Part shown: positions 42,596 through 55,201 of the stretch, piece by piece | How the letters are laid out: each line of letters starts with the position of its first letter | Position numbering within the stretch: position 1 is the first letter of the stretch | Origin: Adiantum capillus-veneris | Taxonomy: Eukaryota > Streptophyta > Polypodiopsida > Polypodiales > Pteridaceae | Direction of reading: 5' to 3' | DNA length: 64,000 bases | Assembly: GCA_014529385.2 (NCBI GenBank) | Contig: CM043963.1 | Location: 103,146,912 to 103,210,911, forward strand | Program-made: the position numbers and the translations under genes | The notes under the pieces: generated by a model | The model's database searches: none | The model's input: the letters and a program-made list of their open reading frames with translations, nothing else | Told to the model about the DNA's origin: nothing

Positions 42596-44213
42596 TTGCA
42601 TAGATAAATAAGGAAGCAATTTTTTTTCTTTCATCGCAATCAAGTTTTGAGGTGCCAATGGTCCTTGAATAGACCTATTAAGAATTTATGCCGTATAGTT
42701 CTAACTTTCATATGAATTACCGTGATTGGATGATGATGTATGCTATTACCATATCTTGCATATGTGGAAGCACGCCCATTAATTTAGTAATCACCTACAA
42801 CACCTTCAACAAAGGAAATCAATGGATTCCAATCATTATAACCAAAGGTATCTATATTCTTATGCAACAGAGTAGAAGGAAGAAACCATCCTCCAAGAAT
42901 TTGTTCTTGTCTTGCTAGAAGGTAAGAGTGAAAGATTTAAGACAATGGACAAGAAAAAAGAGCATTAAGGAAATTCTGGTGCAACATGTGTACATGCACA
43001 AAGAGCTGTATTGGAATCCAGAAGAAATGCAATATTCCTTGCATATACCAAACTATAAGTGCAAAGAATGCTATTGAATGTATTCATCAGACAGTTGTTA
43101 ATTGTTATTGAGTACAATTACTACTTGCACAAACTTATATCCCTCCAATATAGAGGAGTGGAAACCTGTGAAGTGTGTCATTGATATCTTAGATGTCTTT
43201 CCTCGGTCTATTGGGGAAGAGCTTCGCAAAGGAAGAACCAAGGGATCTCTTGCTAAAAATGGTGTTTTTTTGTTGATCATTCTTATATTCCTCCAAGAGA
43301 CAATGAGGAATGGAGTTTTCTATCGAAAGTAGATATTATTGGTTTCAAAAGTGGAGATTGGCCACTTCTAAGCTCCATGACAAGTGAGAGCTATAGGTGT
43401 AAACTCTTCAATGAAATCTAGAGATGCTTGAAGCCAAATATTGCAAGCAAACAAAGCAAAATAATACTTTTCATGCCAATAAATGTATTTGTGGACTTTT
43501 TGTCAAATACTAAAGTCAGAGCTTCCAGAACAATGTTCTCAGTCAAATACTTAGGCAATGAGAAAGTGCCCAAGTTTGTGGATGAGGGATGGAAGACAAA
43601 AACAATCAATGGAGTCACATGAGATGTCCAACCGAACTTTGTTGCTTGCAAATATATGAGCGTTTGTCCTGACCTTCTTTTACACCCATGGCATTATGTT
43701 CCCAATATTCCTCCATGTACTACTAGGGACACTCCTCAAGCGTATCGACTCCATAGGTGATACCAATTTCTATGTCATCTAGTGCATAGAGGCTACAAGA
43801 GGGTGTCAATCTCATGGAAAACAACAGACAACTCGCATCTAACACAAGCTACACTCAAAGTCATCAAAAGCTAGTCACTAGTCAAACAAAACATCACCGT
43901 TCAAACAACATCCAAATGTTACAAAACTTCTAGGACAAGTATATAAGACCTAAGCACACATGCTTATGGTCTCAAATCTCACTTTCAATGAAGTGCTTAA
44001 AATGCAATTTACTAACAACAGTGAGATTTTGACCTAGTTGTTTCTGACCCTGAATGCATTTTAATGCTTAGTAATGATTCCCCAATACCCCGCATATGCT
44101 TATTTTGTGATTTCCTATCTTAAATTCCTACTTATGATGAAACTTGACCACGGGTTGGCGACGTCAAAAGCTATGATTTACCATGATATTTTTACGTCAA
44201 TGCGTAGAGTTCT
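42596..44213. other. Degenerate region with unclassified coding remnants
   Basis: Short frames with protein-like composition occur, such as EEWKPVKCVIDILDVFPRSI and GEELRKGRTKGSLAKNGV (43102-43332) and LSNTKVRASRTMFSVKYLG (43428-43622). They change frame repeatedly and I recognise no family. They may be the decayed body of an old transposable element. No RNA gene or clear regulatory signal is visible. Confidence 0.3.
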
Positions 44214-44731
44214 TACCTATGGTTGCAACGCAACACACAACACTGCAACGTGACAACCGACAAGGGAAAAGCAAGCATGAGAAGGAGATAAGTGAGTGCC
44301 GTTAGCTCACGTTGTGTATTTTTAATCCAAAACTTAATCAAAAGTTTACAAAGTTGGATTTTATACCTTAGCCAAGGTTTAAAATGTATTATGTCCTGAC
44401 GTCCAAGACTTTTAAGGCTCCAAAGCTTATTGTATCTACAACCTAGGTACAATAAGTGACCTATTATTTACATCTTTGAACTCGCGCCCGTAACACGGTA
44501 TAATTATCACAATGGCTAAATAAATTACGAAATTACAATACATGGACATTTTGAAAAAATGTGAAAAGTGTGTAACTCCAATCTTCACTGCTTCTTCATA
44601 TTCATCTTCAATGTGCATTCATAAGGCTTCGATCGTTAGCAGCTCCTGTTAACTGACGTCGGCTCAGTTATCATTGAGATTCCTTCGTCTTCTTCAAGCT
44701 GTGTGTGTTTTCTTGCAACCCTAATTCCAAC
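44214..44731 (+). repeat. Possible solo LTR or LTR fragment sharing its end with element C
   Basis: The last roughly 50 bp (44683-44731), CTTCGTCTTCTTCAAGCTGT and on to ATTCCAACA, are the reverse complement of the first 50 bp of element C's LTR with a few changes. Upstream the similarity fades, so this is a related but different LTR family or a truncated copy. Its left boundary is uncertain. Confidence 0.45.
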
Positions 44732-46236
44732 AATTGACTCTTGTATAATCACTCAAATGAAGTTTACGATTGTAATTTGGTGCACTCTAAAGTTCTACGT
44801 TTACAATTCATGATGACCATGTTTCTTGAACATAAAACTCCCATCTCTTCCATGGAGATTCTCCATGGATGGAAAATGATGCAAGAAAAACAAATGGGAT
44901 TTGTCCAAGACGGTGTTAACTTGAAACTTACGTCGAGACAAAACCTTAACTCCAAAGAGACTCATTGTTTTCTTGAGGTCCTCTTTGAGTAGAATTATAA
45001 GGAAATAGAAACTAAGGGATTATAATTCAAGGAACTCACTTTAAATTTCAACTAGGACTAAAAACTTTACCGAGAAGATTGGCCCTAGCATAACATAGAA
45101 GTTTTAAGTGTGATACTTGTCTTACATCTTTGAAAAAGGTAGACGTAGGTGTTTACTTGCGGGATGCAATGAGAGATGGTCCTTTCTGGCTAGGACTACG
45201 TTGGTCTATATTTTAAGCTCAAGTTCATTCAATGCCCTTCAATTCAGATTGGATGGATGTGTGTCTCGACCGGGTGGTGAGAAACATGGGTACGTCTGGA
45301 AATCGGCCTAGTACGAGTAGGCCTAATGCCAATGGGATTGGAGAAAGGAAATTGGATCCAAATTGGGATTGGATACGGGAGGAAGATGTGATTAAATTAA
45401 GAAACTCTTCTAATTGCTTGGTAAAAAGGAACCTTGAAAAAGCTAAGAACCTAAATGGGCCATCCTGCAATTTTCCTCATCAACCGAACCTTTTCTCTAC
45501 TTCTCAAAATATTTATTTAAAAGGAAAAGGTAGATTGATTGTAAGACCTTCCAAAACAATATAAAGAAAAATAAGAATTGAGAAGTGTGTAAAGGCGCCG
45601 CCTCCACATGTGGTGTAGGAGACATGATACTTGAGTCCTGGAGGAGGATAGGGATATTCCTAGAGAATTTTATGTAATTGCTTGAAAGATAGCTAGATAA
45701 ATTTTATAATACCAAAGGGAAAAGGAAGTAAAATATTCAAAAAAGAAAAAAGATGGGAAGGACTTGATAAATACACACTTGCAATGATATGCAACAGTTT
45801 GCATGTTGCTTTCAAATGCTTGAAAAGTATTCTTGGTTTAACATGTTTGGAATACTGTTTTTCTAGTATCATAGTACTACCTTAGAAAGGTGCATTTATC
45901 AAGTGGTTCATTGGGAGGGTGGACACCGGAGGCTTAATTTATTGGCCAAAAAGTTAAACCTAATTTTATGTTGTCCATTAAATTAAGTCAAGAATGGGCA
46001 AAGAGATTCCAATCTATGGAGTGGGGAACAAACTTGGGAACAAGGGACTCATGTAGTTAGTAAATACACTCATCTTAGGGGAACAAAATAATGGTTGTGC
46101 TTGGTCATAACAAGGAAAAAAACATCAATGACCTTGAACTAAGGGTGAATTAGAAAACTCTCACTAGTTGACCCTGGAAGGTAGAGTTGAAATTTAGTGT
46201 GATGGCTTCATTTGAAAAGTTTTGAATCGATAAGGA
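44732..46236. other. Spacer with weak open frames
   Basis: Two plus-strand frames of about 80 and 110 codons (44741-44992, 45232-45564) have no recognisable motif, and nearby frames do not extend them. No promoter, RNA or mobile element can be supported. It is probably degenerate transposon DNA. Confidence 0.3.
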
Positions 46237-48423
46237 AATATATTTTGGGGTTAAGGGTTCCATATGAGAAAAAGTGAATTTTATCATCCCCTTGAGCTGT
46301 CATCAAAGAGCAGGTGGAGTCTTGTCTTGGTGTCGATCTCAAGCAGAAGGGATGGCAAGAATTGTGGTGTATTCCTTTGGAGATGGTGCAGTCGGCGGTC
46401 CTTGGCATGGACCTCACAAGTGGTATCAAAGTGGAGTTCCTATCCTTGGCCAGATAAAGATTTTGGTAGAGCTTTTGTAGGAAGAGAGTGAGGTACGAAC
46501 AGAAAATGGCACGTGACTCTCAAGAAGGAGAAAACCATCATGCAAGAGTAAATGAAAATATAAAATGACCAAGAAATCTTGAGAAGGAGTTGTCAAAATT
46601 GTACAAGAGGAAATGAAGGTAGAAACTCTAGAAGAGAATAGGAGACTATGCTATAACATTTTTTCTACCTCATCTTTCTTGCAAAAGGGACTGTTTCTTC
46701 TGAAAACGCAAATGGTGAATAAGTTTTAGTGCAAGGTAGAGCAAGAGAAGCTCCCTTGGAAGTACTCGGACTAGTGAGATTTGGTAACAAATTTTTGTAA
46801 CAAAAATCGTAGTCAAGAAGACCATTTTAGAATTTTCAAGGAGCAAAGAAACACAAAAAAAGAAAAGAAGATTGTTCAAGTTAAGTTCAAATCTAATTTT
46901 CTCATTAAGAGGCTACAACTCGAGGCTTGGTCCATATGTAAGAAGTTGAGAGCATCATTGGGCTAGTAGATCCACTATTTTCACAGACAAGGAGAGCATA
47001 GACCTTCCTTTCAGCTACAAAGGTCATTCTAGTTCTCATTTAATTTTGTGTATGCAAGATTGAAATTTTTTATATATTATTTTTCAAAGGAAGTTTAGGG
47101 ATAGAGTGGTTGAGCAAAAAAAAAAAAAAATTGCAATCTTAAAGGGAATTTAACATTTACATACAATTGAAGGAAACAAGATACAAGTACAAGGTAGAAG
47201 AGTAGTTAAAGTTAATCAATCAATCAAGAGACTTAAGAAACGTGCATGCAGGTGTGTTTTCAACTTAAATAATCCCAACAAGGAATCACCAAGCTTAGAA
47301 TCCAAAAGATAGCAAGATATATTCCCAAAATATATCCAAATATATTCCCAAAATAGTAGACATAGGAAGCCAAGAACAATAATTGTATATGTCAAGTGGA
47401 ATCAAAGAAAGAAGGACTCAAGACAAGAACCAAGATCTTAAAATACGATGAGCTTCTTAAGAGATACATGAAGATAGATTTGTCTTACAATTCAATAAGC
47501 CCATACATTAAATTATCACAAAAGAAACTATCACAAGCAGGGCACATATTATGCCTTTCATCCATAGGAAGAATTTAATGTAAAATTTTTGCACTGATCT
47601 CTCTAGTATGAAGTGAGAAGTTAAAGGGCCCTTTAGGAGGTAGACCAAAGTGAGGGTAAAGATATATTTTTTGATGAGGAAGGAAATGTGCAAGCAAAAA
47701 GACTCGTTCAAAAAACCCCTGATGCATTGACCTCATCATGTAGTAATATCGAGGACCTAGATCCATACCCTCAATAACCATATCCAACCGAACTTTGTTG
47801 CAAAAGTACTTTCGACCCCAAAGTGTCACCTTTGTTATGCCACAAAAAATCATTTGGTTTGCGCTATCAAAGTTCCCAAGTGAGGAAAGATCAGGGGCTC
47901 ATATAGCTCCACAAAATCTCTCCTTATGGATTCACTTGATTGTTGAAGATGAGGAATGGCCACATATAAAACCAACTCCTACCACTGGTCCATAAAGTAA
48001 GGTAATGAGCAAAGAGACAACAGAAAGGGTTAAAAGAAATAATCCTAATAAGCTCTTGGCAAGAAGATGGAAAGAAGAGAGAAAGACAGAGGTACAAATA
48101 CTATAAGAAAGATGGAGAGATTGCACCTTATATAGATGAGCTAGCTACCAAAGAATGAATTAGTGTAACATAGAAGTTAAAGGTGTAACTTGTGGATGAA
48201 GATTTACCACCTTCCTTTATTGTTTCAAACTGAGGACATATATTTTGGGGTCAAGGGTTCATATGAGAAAAATTTACTGTTATCACCTCCTTGAGATGGC
48301 TTTAAAGAGCAGGAGGAGTCTTTGAGTCTTGTCTTGGTATGAGTTTCAAGGGAGAGGGATGTCAAGAATTGTGGTGTATCCATTTGAAGATGGTGCAGCC
48401 GGTGGTCTTTGGCATGGCACACA
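46237..48423 (+). mobile_element. Probable non-autonomous LTR element
   Basis: Diverged direct repeats at about 46237-46418 and 48237-48423 both contain TATTTTGGGG, GAGCAGG-GGAGTCTT and GAATTGTGGTGTAT, and end CTCACA or CACACA. The first is followed, two bases later, by TGGTATCAAAGTGG (46421-46434), a primer-binding-site-like sequence. This fits LTRs around a 1.8-kb interior. The true LTR starts lie further left but cannot be aligned with certainty. The interior has no pol domains. Confidence 0.55.
47575..47995 (-). pseudogene. Unclassified protein fragment
   Basis: Minus-strand frame containing MIFCGITKVTLWGRKYFCNK, VRLDMVIEGMDLGPRYYYMM and LAHFLPHQKIYLYPHFGLPP; upstream codons in the same frame add APDLSSLGNFDSANQ after a stop. 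The composition is protein-like rather than random. I do not recognise the family. It might belong to the same class of gag-like transposon proteins as the 57.3-60.6 kb frame, but that is only a guess. Confidence 0.3.
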
Positions 48424-49684
48424 AATAACAATTTCCACCTTTTTTTTTTTGGAGATTTTCTTTCATCAACTCCTTTTTCCTCTCCGTATCATTTCTTCCA
48501 CCATAATAGCACACAATTGTCAACAATATATTCACTTTTATGCTTTAGAAGCTTAATTTGAAGAAATTTTTTTACACCAAGACTATCTATTATTCAATAT
48601 CTTTTTCAAAGCATTCGATACTACACTGGAAGTAGCTATTGTTCAATATTTACATCGCTTGTTAAGCTTTTGGATTTATATATGTGTCTCCCTTGCGTGA
48701 AGATTGAGTAGTTGGACTAGCCTCCAAGTAGTCATATTTCATACAAGGGAGACACATTTACATATTTCTCACAAATATTTTGTAAATATTTTTATTCAAA
48801 ACTTTTTACAACTTGTGTCTCTCTTGTGCAAAAATAGTGTAGCCAGACAAGCGTCCAACTACTCTAATTTGTGCAAGAGGGAAACATTTTATTTTTTTTT
48901 GCAGCTTGTGTCCTCGACGATTTCCAAACAACGAGCAAAGAAAACCGAGCAAACCCCATTTCCGAGCAAATATGAGCAACTCCCTTGACAAATTGATGCG
49001 AGCACAAGGTATATTGAAGCAAATAATCATGGCATGCTAGATTCAACCAACACCTCAACACAAAAGGGTCCTACATCTAAAATTATCGCAAAGCAATGGA
49101 GGCTTCAAAATCTCACGCCTCTTTACAAGCTGAGGCCCTAACAAGATAACAACCAACCAGTGACTACTTAGTTGTGGTAGAGAAAATGACATGGATATGA
49201 ATTTTACTTCTCCCAAGGTATGATAACTGGTGTATTGAGCATGCACAAATGAAAATTAATACTCATCCGCATGTGTGGAAGTTTGGTGTGCCTGTGGTGG
49301 CCCTCTTCCATCCTTTTTCTAAAAAACTCATAGTAGTGTTACGAGGATGCAAGGATGGGACAACCTTTACCTGGCCTCATCTGTCGTTTCTTTCTCACGG
49401 CCTTTGTGCAGCAACACTACATACTCCACCTCTTGCCGTTCCTTGCTCACACCCACTATCTGATCGTCATTACACTACTGTGGTTGCCCCTCCTTTTCAT
49501 GCAAATCTAATTCCTAACGTGACGTTCAGTTTTCTCAACCTTGTCCCGGTGCCCTGACCTGCCATTCCTTCTCACCTCTTTTGTGCAGCAGCACAGATTA
49601 CTCCATCTCTTGTCCTCCCTTAGCAGCACCAAGCCTTGCGCTCACACCATCGCCAGCTTCTCTAGGTAGCTAGCATGATTATCT
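48424..49684. other. Spacer with CTTGTGCAAAA-type local repeats
   Basis: Nothing coding is supported. Around 48700-48900 the motif (ACTAG/ACAAG)CxTCCAACTA with TTTCATACAAGGGAGACACAT recurs two or three times in diverged form. A 102-codon frame at 49249-49557 has no domain and is probably chance. Confidence 0.35.
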
Positions 49685-50160
49685 TCACCTACCCATACTT
49701 TCTCCGGAAACAACCACTGGTTAGCTTCCGATTCTTGCCCGGCTGCTTCTTTCTCACTCCCACAAAAAGCTCAAACGAGACCTATTACTGCTCTTCACCT
49801 GCCCATATTTTCTCCGCCAACAACCGCTGATCAGCTTCCTATTCTTTCTCTGCTGCTTCTTTCTCACTCCCACAAGAAGCTTACATGAGACCTACTGGTC
49901 TCTAGCATTTCTGAAAGCTGCCGAAACCAGTCTGCGCCGGCGCGGACTGGTTTGAGCAAGTTCAGCAAAGTAATCAAAGCTATATTGCAGTGTGTACCTA
50001 CTAAAGTATTTTTATACTCCTACAAGAAGCTCACACGAGACCTCCTGCTCTTTAGAATTTCTGGAAGTTGTCTAAACCAGTCCGCGCCGACGCGGACTGT
50101 CGGCACGGACTGGTTAGAGCAAGCTCAACAAAATAATCAAAGCTATATTACGATGTGTCC
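49685..50160. repeat. Local tandem duplications with GC-rich palindromes
   Basis: A roughly 110-bp unit (CCCATA-TTTTCTCCG, CTGCTTCTTTCTCACTCCCA, AGAAGCTCA-CGAGACCT) is present twice at 49685-49900. An overlapping unit of about 155 bp, ending GCAAAGTAATCAAAGCTATATT, is present at 49900-50010 and 50025-50145. Each of the latter contains a strong palindrome, at 49924-49953 and 50072-50118, based on CCAGTCCGCG/CGCGGACTGG. No reading frame covers them. Confidence 0.7.
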
Positions 50161-50356
50161 TTGCAAAGGTTTTTTTTCTTTTATAAAGAAAAATTGTCTT
50201 TATTGGACTTTCCTATGAGCGTCAAACTACTCTAAACCCGTCCATGGGAGTGGTGCCATTACCTTCGGTGGTGGGTCCAAGCGTTGCTCCTCTAAATTTT
50301 TAATTTTTTATATAGAATTGATAGCTCGTTAAAATTAGCTCGCATTTTAAATAAAG

Positions 50357-50432
50357 CTCTCGTGCATGTCGGAGAAGCCGGACAACTGCTAGAAAGGGTC
50401 CGACTTCTCCAAGGACCAACATGCTCGAGAGC
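50357..50432. repeat. 76-bp imperfect foldback
   Basis: The arms GCTCTCGTGCATGTCGG...AGAAGCCGGAC and GTCCGACTTCTCC...CCAACATGCTCGAGAGC pair with small bulges around a loop AACTGCTAGAAAGG. The shape could be a tiny MITE or a pre-miRNA-like hairpin. No target duplication is evident. Confidence 0.6.
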
Positions 50433-50573
50433 CCTTTTTCATATAATATGAATGGAATTAAGTATGTCTGATCTAGGATTTTAAAAAAATGTTTTTATCT
50501 TGATGGAACCAAATGTATCTACATCAATTTGTATACGATATTGGAAGTTCATGCAAACACGTAGGAAATGTAC

Positions 50574-50605
<32 letters not shown>

Positions 50606-52965
50606 ACAATCCTTGGTTGTGTGTGTGGCCTAGCTTCAAGCCATGTGCTAATAGCCCTAAGTCGCTCTTTTGGCAAGACCATGTAGCTTTGTCATTCCAG
50701 ATGCAATTAGCTGCACATATCACCTTCAAGGCTTATATGAGATGGAGATCGAGGGTCATGTGGTCTTACTGAATGATAAGAAAATTGAGAGTCTTGAGGA
50801 GGGAGGGGCAGAGATTGAGGACGTAGGAGGACTCGATGGTAGAATGTAGTATTGTGAGCAAAGAGATAAAAATGCTATGGCAGTAGCAATCCAACCTTCT
50901 TTGGCAGTAGCCAACCAGCCTTCTTTAGTCAAAATCACTGTTAGATTGAAGGACTTGATAACATAATTAAATCCTCACATCCTCATCAAGGGAGGGGCTA
51001 TGAGCGCTCATGGATGTGGCTTAGAAGTAGGCAAGTAAGCCACTTGCAGATTGTTGTAGGGGGCGAGAAGAAGGGCCCCCGAGGGGGGGCGGAGTGTAGG
51101 GTGTATATTCAATACTAATTATCTTTTTAACAATTTTAATCTAGTATGTAGATAAAATTTAAATGAGTTGGGGAAGTTCAATACACTTATTAAAAAAATC
51201 ATTGTAGTTTAAGTGAAGAAAAGTCTCCAGATTTTATAGGTTTATGAGAGTGTCATGAGTTCACGTTATTAGCCAATTGAAAGTGTATGTCTCACACATA
51301 TGAAAGTTCAATACTAAAATCATTAGGGCATTTAATTATGTAGTCGTGCAATTGGGCGTGATTCCTAAAGACAGGGAAAGACCTACATTACTCATAATTC
51401 TCTCTAAAATGGTCAAGTTAGTTGTGTGCCTATCACCAAAGATATTGATGATTCTAAGAATCATGTTGATGAGAGTGAGAAAACAAACATCGGGTTGGTT
51501 CACTGGCCGAAGATTCAGAGACACCTCCAAAAGAAACTACATTGGACCTTGTGCATGTGTCAATAATGAAAGTTAACTTAATGCTTGATGTCTTTTGTTT
51601 ACTTGTAATGTGAAACTTCTATCATGTTTTTAGTTGATAGATGCGGATCCACTTTACATTTCAAAGAGTGCACCCCCAATGTTTCATGGACAAGGGATGA
51701 CTCCTACAAAAAGTACAATGTGACATTATGTGCCAAACTCAACTCAAGAACTTATGGACTCTGGAGGGGCATGGAGAGGGACTTCACATAAACCCATACC
51801 TCTATGGTTTGTTTCTCAAGTTCTTGTGTCATCCCATGGTGTTGTGTCTTGAATTTGGATGTGAGACGACTCCCATTTTGGTAGGATGTTTGGCCACTAG
51901 CCATGTGAGCCTCTCTCGGTTCCGATGATATACTTGATTCTACTTAGATACAACGCTTGCTTTGTCCAATGAAGCAAGGGAGAGAGGAGGCATCCGTGTC
52001 CATGAAACATTGGGGGAGAAGCTTTGGGAAAATCAAATTTTCCAGACACAATGTTCACAAATAACTTTATTGATAGACTCGCTCGTTTTTTTCGTTGCTA
52101 AAAAAAAACTCGCTCGACATCTTGTAAGACTCGTGTCCTCTTAAAGAGAAAATAGAGCTATTGGCCAACTATATCATTTTTTCACAAGGGAGACACTATT
52201 TAATTTTGAAATTTGAAATATACTGTTGCATTTTTTATTTTTTTTTAGGCGTAAGCTTTAGATATGAAAATGATCAAACAAACTACAAGAAAAGTCCATA
52301 CAGAAGATGTCAAAAGAACACCACAAGATAAAGGTGAGAGCTCAAAATGATATAAAGGTTAAAGCTTTAATGGAGATAAAGGTTAAATCTTTAACAAAGA
52401 TAAAGGTAAGAGCTCAAACAAAGATAAAGGTGTTGCATCCTTAAAGGAATCAACCAAAAAGGGGGTTCATAGGAAGCCCCCACTTGCAAAGAAAAGGAGA
52501 TTTTGTCAGAAGGTTAGATGTTTGAGGGAGATAAGGAGAGCACAAAGGGACCTTATAGTTGCAATTCCTAGGATCCCTTTTCAAAGGATCTATAGACAAA
52601 TAGCATAACAATTTAAGATTGATATGAGGTGGACAAGAGGTGCCTTGGCATGTATGTAGGAGGTTGTTGAAAACTTTTTAATTGAGATTTTCCAAGATGC
52701 ATACATATGTGCAACCCATTGTTAACCCATGATGCCATTATTATTCTTTTTTCATATTTTTATTCATGGGCCGGGCTTGTCAGTCCTCTAAGTTTATGGT
52801 CAAGGGTTGTTGGTCACTGATAAGAGGCACATAAGACTTATTTAGTGATGACTGGCCGAATGTGGATGCCTGTATGTGGAACGAACCCATAGATGTAATC
52901 CTAGTTTTTCCTAATTCTGAAGGTACTAAGATTTTCTCTTGCCTTATCCTCTTGGGATGTCTATC

Positions 52966-52969
<4 letters not shown>
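50433..52969. other. Long spacer without supported genes
   Basis: Contents seen: a (CT)n run at about 50576-50600, a G-rich stretch at 51056-51095, and short diverged tandem units AAAGATAAAGGTTAAAGCTT at about 52320-52430. A few frames of 60-80 codons lack motifs. I see no tRNA, promoter or mobile-element boundary. Confidence 0.45.

Positions 52970-53052
<83 letters not shown>
52970..53052. repeat. Compound microsatellite (GT)n(GA)n
   Basis: About 39 bp of (GT)n followed by 44 bp of (GA)n. Open frames crossing it on either strand are artefacts. Confidence 0.95.
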
Positions 53053-53056
<4 letters not shown>

Positions 53057-53226
53057 TCAAGCAACAGTAAGTATTGTGGAAACAAGGAGTATGGGCATCA
53101 TCAATGGTTCTTCCCCTTAGTGCATACAGAATAGCAATGCAAGAGATGAGTGACACGATGTCTGTGTGTTGTAGAGGTTGTATGTGGACATGTTGTGTGC
53201 TTGCAACCCCTATGGCTTGCACACAA

Positions 53227-54128
53227 TGTCATAAAATCTAATATCTAACCAACCCAAATGACTTTCTCATATGAACTGATCATTTAATGTGGGAGAATAA
53301 GCGAGAAAAAGGGTTAGGATATAGACGTGTGCTTATAGATCTATCTCAACATGGGGCCAATGGTAAAGGGGCCCAAATGAGATATGGTCTATCAAAGAGC
53401 AAGGCTAACCAATGGAGCATAAAGACCTTAGGGTTATCTTAATTGAAGACCTCCAATAGCTAGTGTTAAAAGTCCTTTGACCTTAGGTAAGCTAGGGTTG
53501 TGCTTGAGGTGGGAACCCGGCCCAAGCTTAAGGTGCATAATATGCCTGATGACTGAGATGATTGAGATGCTTGAAGTGCTTGATGATTAAGATGATTGAG
53601 GTGCTTCTCATGCTTGAGATGTTAGGGTTGTACTTGAGGTGAGAACCCAGCCCATGCTTGAGGGGCTTAAGAACCAAGCTTGTGGTGAGAACTAGGCCCA
53701 AGGTTGAGGGGCTTGAGGTGGCACAAAAGTCAAAGTGAATCCCTACAAGGAGGGGGACAAGCCATGCAAGAAGGGGGCGTGGTTGCTTGACCACTCTCTC
53801 TCCCAAAGGACACCCCTTGCCCAAGGGGCAAGTAGGACACATGTCAAGCCCCTAGTTTGGTTACCGTCATGGTGTGCCTAAAGCCTATTGGTTGGCCTTC
53901 CAAGGGTTCCAATGATAATTTAGTGGATTTAATTAATTTATTTTAGAATTTATCAAGCCCTCTCTCTCAAAGGTGAAAGGGGGACACATGTCCCAAGGCT
54001 ACCCTTATTGCTTGGTGTCACTCTTGCTTGTGATTGGCTACGCCTGGAGGGGTCCAATGAGCTTCAAGCATGAGCTACAAGGGGGGGTCGACCAAAGAAA
54101 GTAGGGGGCCTGATTAGAGGGTATACTC

Positions 54129-54159
<31 letters not shown>

Positions 54160-54787
54160 ATACACTCATTGTGTGAAGTGCAAAGTGCAAGAGCTCCCTC
54201 TCCTTCTCCAAGCAAGTAGAGAGGTTGAGAGCCTACACCAACACTCTTGGATATGGAATGAAAATCCAACCAAGAGCCATGCTTCAATGCTTAAGCTTGC
54301 CATCTTCTCCATCTTCATTACTATGCCTATGAAATGTTTCTTCTTCCTCTTTCCTACCCTCATCCCGTGCTAGCTGTCTCCACCTTCGAAGGTGCTTGAG
54401 GTCTTGGGGTTGAGAATTGGGATAGTTAATGCTTCCCACATAGTTCATGTTATGCTTGTGATGCATGAATATTTCCATCTTCATTGAATCACCTAGGTAA
54501 CAAGGAACACAAAGATTGTATTGTAACAAATCTCTCTTGATGGTAGAAATCATTATACGAATGCCTATTGGAGGGGGAACCGGCTCCACATAAATCCGGT
54601 CCTCAACTATTGTCATGTTTTCTAAAGTATTTATTTTGCAAAAGTATTGTCATGCCAAGTTAACTAAATGGTATGTTTATGTTGCTATCTTAAATTTATG
54701 ATCACCCACTATGCTCACAAAGTAAATTTTGAAAAGTACTCTCTCTAATTTCGGCTACTCTCAAGTTAAAAGGCCAAATCCATTACA
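53227..54787 (+). repeat. 5' LTR of gypsy element G
   Basis: 1,561 bp, TGTCATAAAATC to CCATTACA, matching 40214-41969 without the 190-bp insert. A poly-C/(CA)n tract at 54127-54162 corresponds to the CACACACTCACA segment of the other copies and is expanded. Confidence 0.9.
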
Positions 54788-55201
54788 TTGGTGTCACAAC
54801 ATTTGGTTTCTCTTTTCTTTCTTAAGAAGAGAGGTCCTTAAGTAGCCTATAAATGGTTGATTTTGCTAATTATATTAGGGTAAGTGGAACTGGGATCTAT
54901 TATCAATTTTGTTGAGCCCACTATGTGGGATATGGTGCACACCTCGGGAGATTTGGACTTAATCGTGGAGTCTTTTTAGACTTGCCTACAAATTTACCAT
55001 TATTGAGCCATAAGAAGTCCAAAAGGAGCTAGCCCTTGACAACTTTGCTATGATAGACCTACTCCACTACGTTCTATAATTAACCACTTTGAGCCGTGGG
55101 TGTAGATACTTAAGAGCCAATTTTCAAAGGCTAAGAGGAGTCGCAACTAAGTTTTTGAATTACCAAAGCATACACTAAGTACGTACACAATTGTTTTTAA
55201 C

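Noticed and set aside
49249-49557. 102-codon plus-strand frame as a gene
   Set aside because: No domain, no conserved pattern, and it lies in an otherwise non-coding repeat-rich stretch.
52780-53222. Overlapping open frames rich in SL or RE repeats
   Set aside because: They are produced by the (GT)n(GA)n microsatellite and have no other protein-like content.
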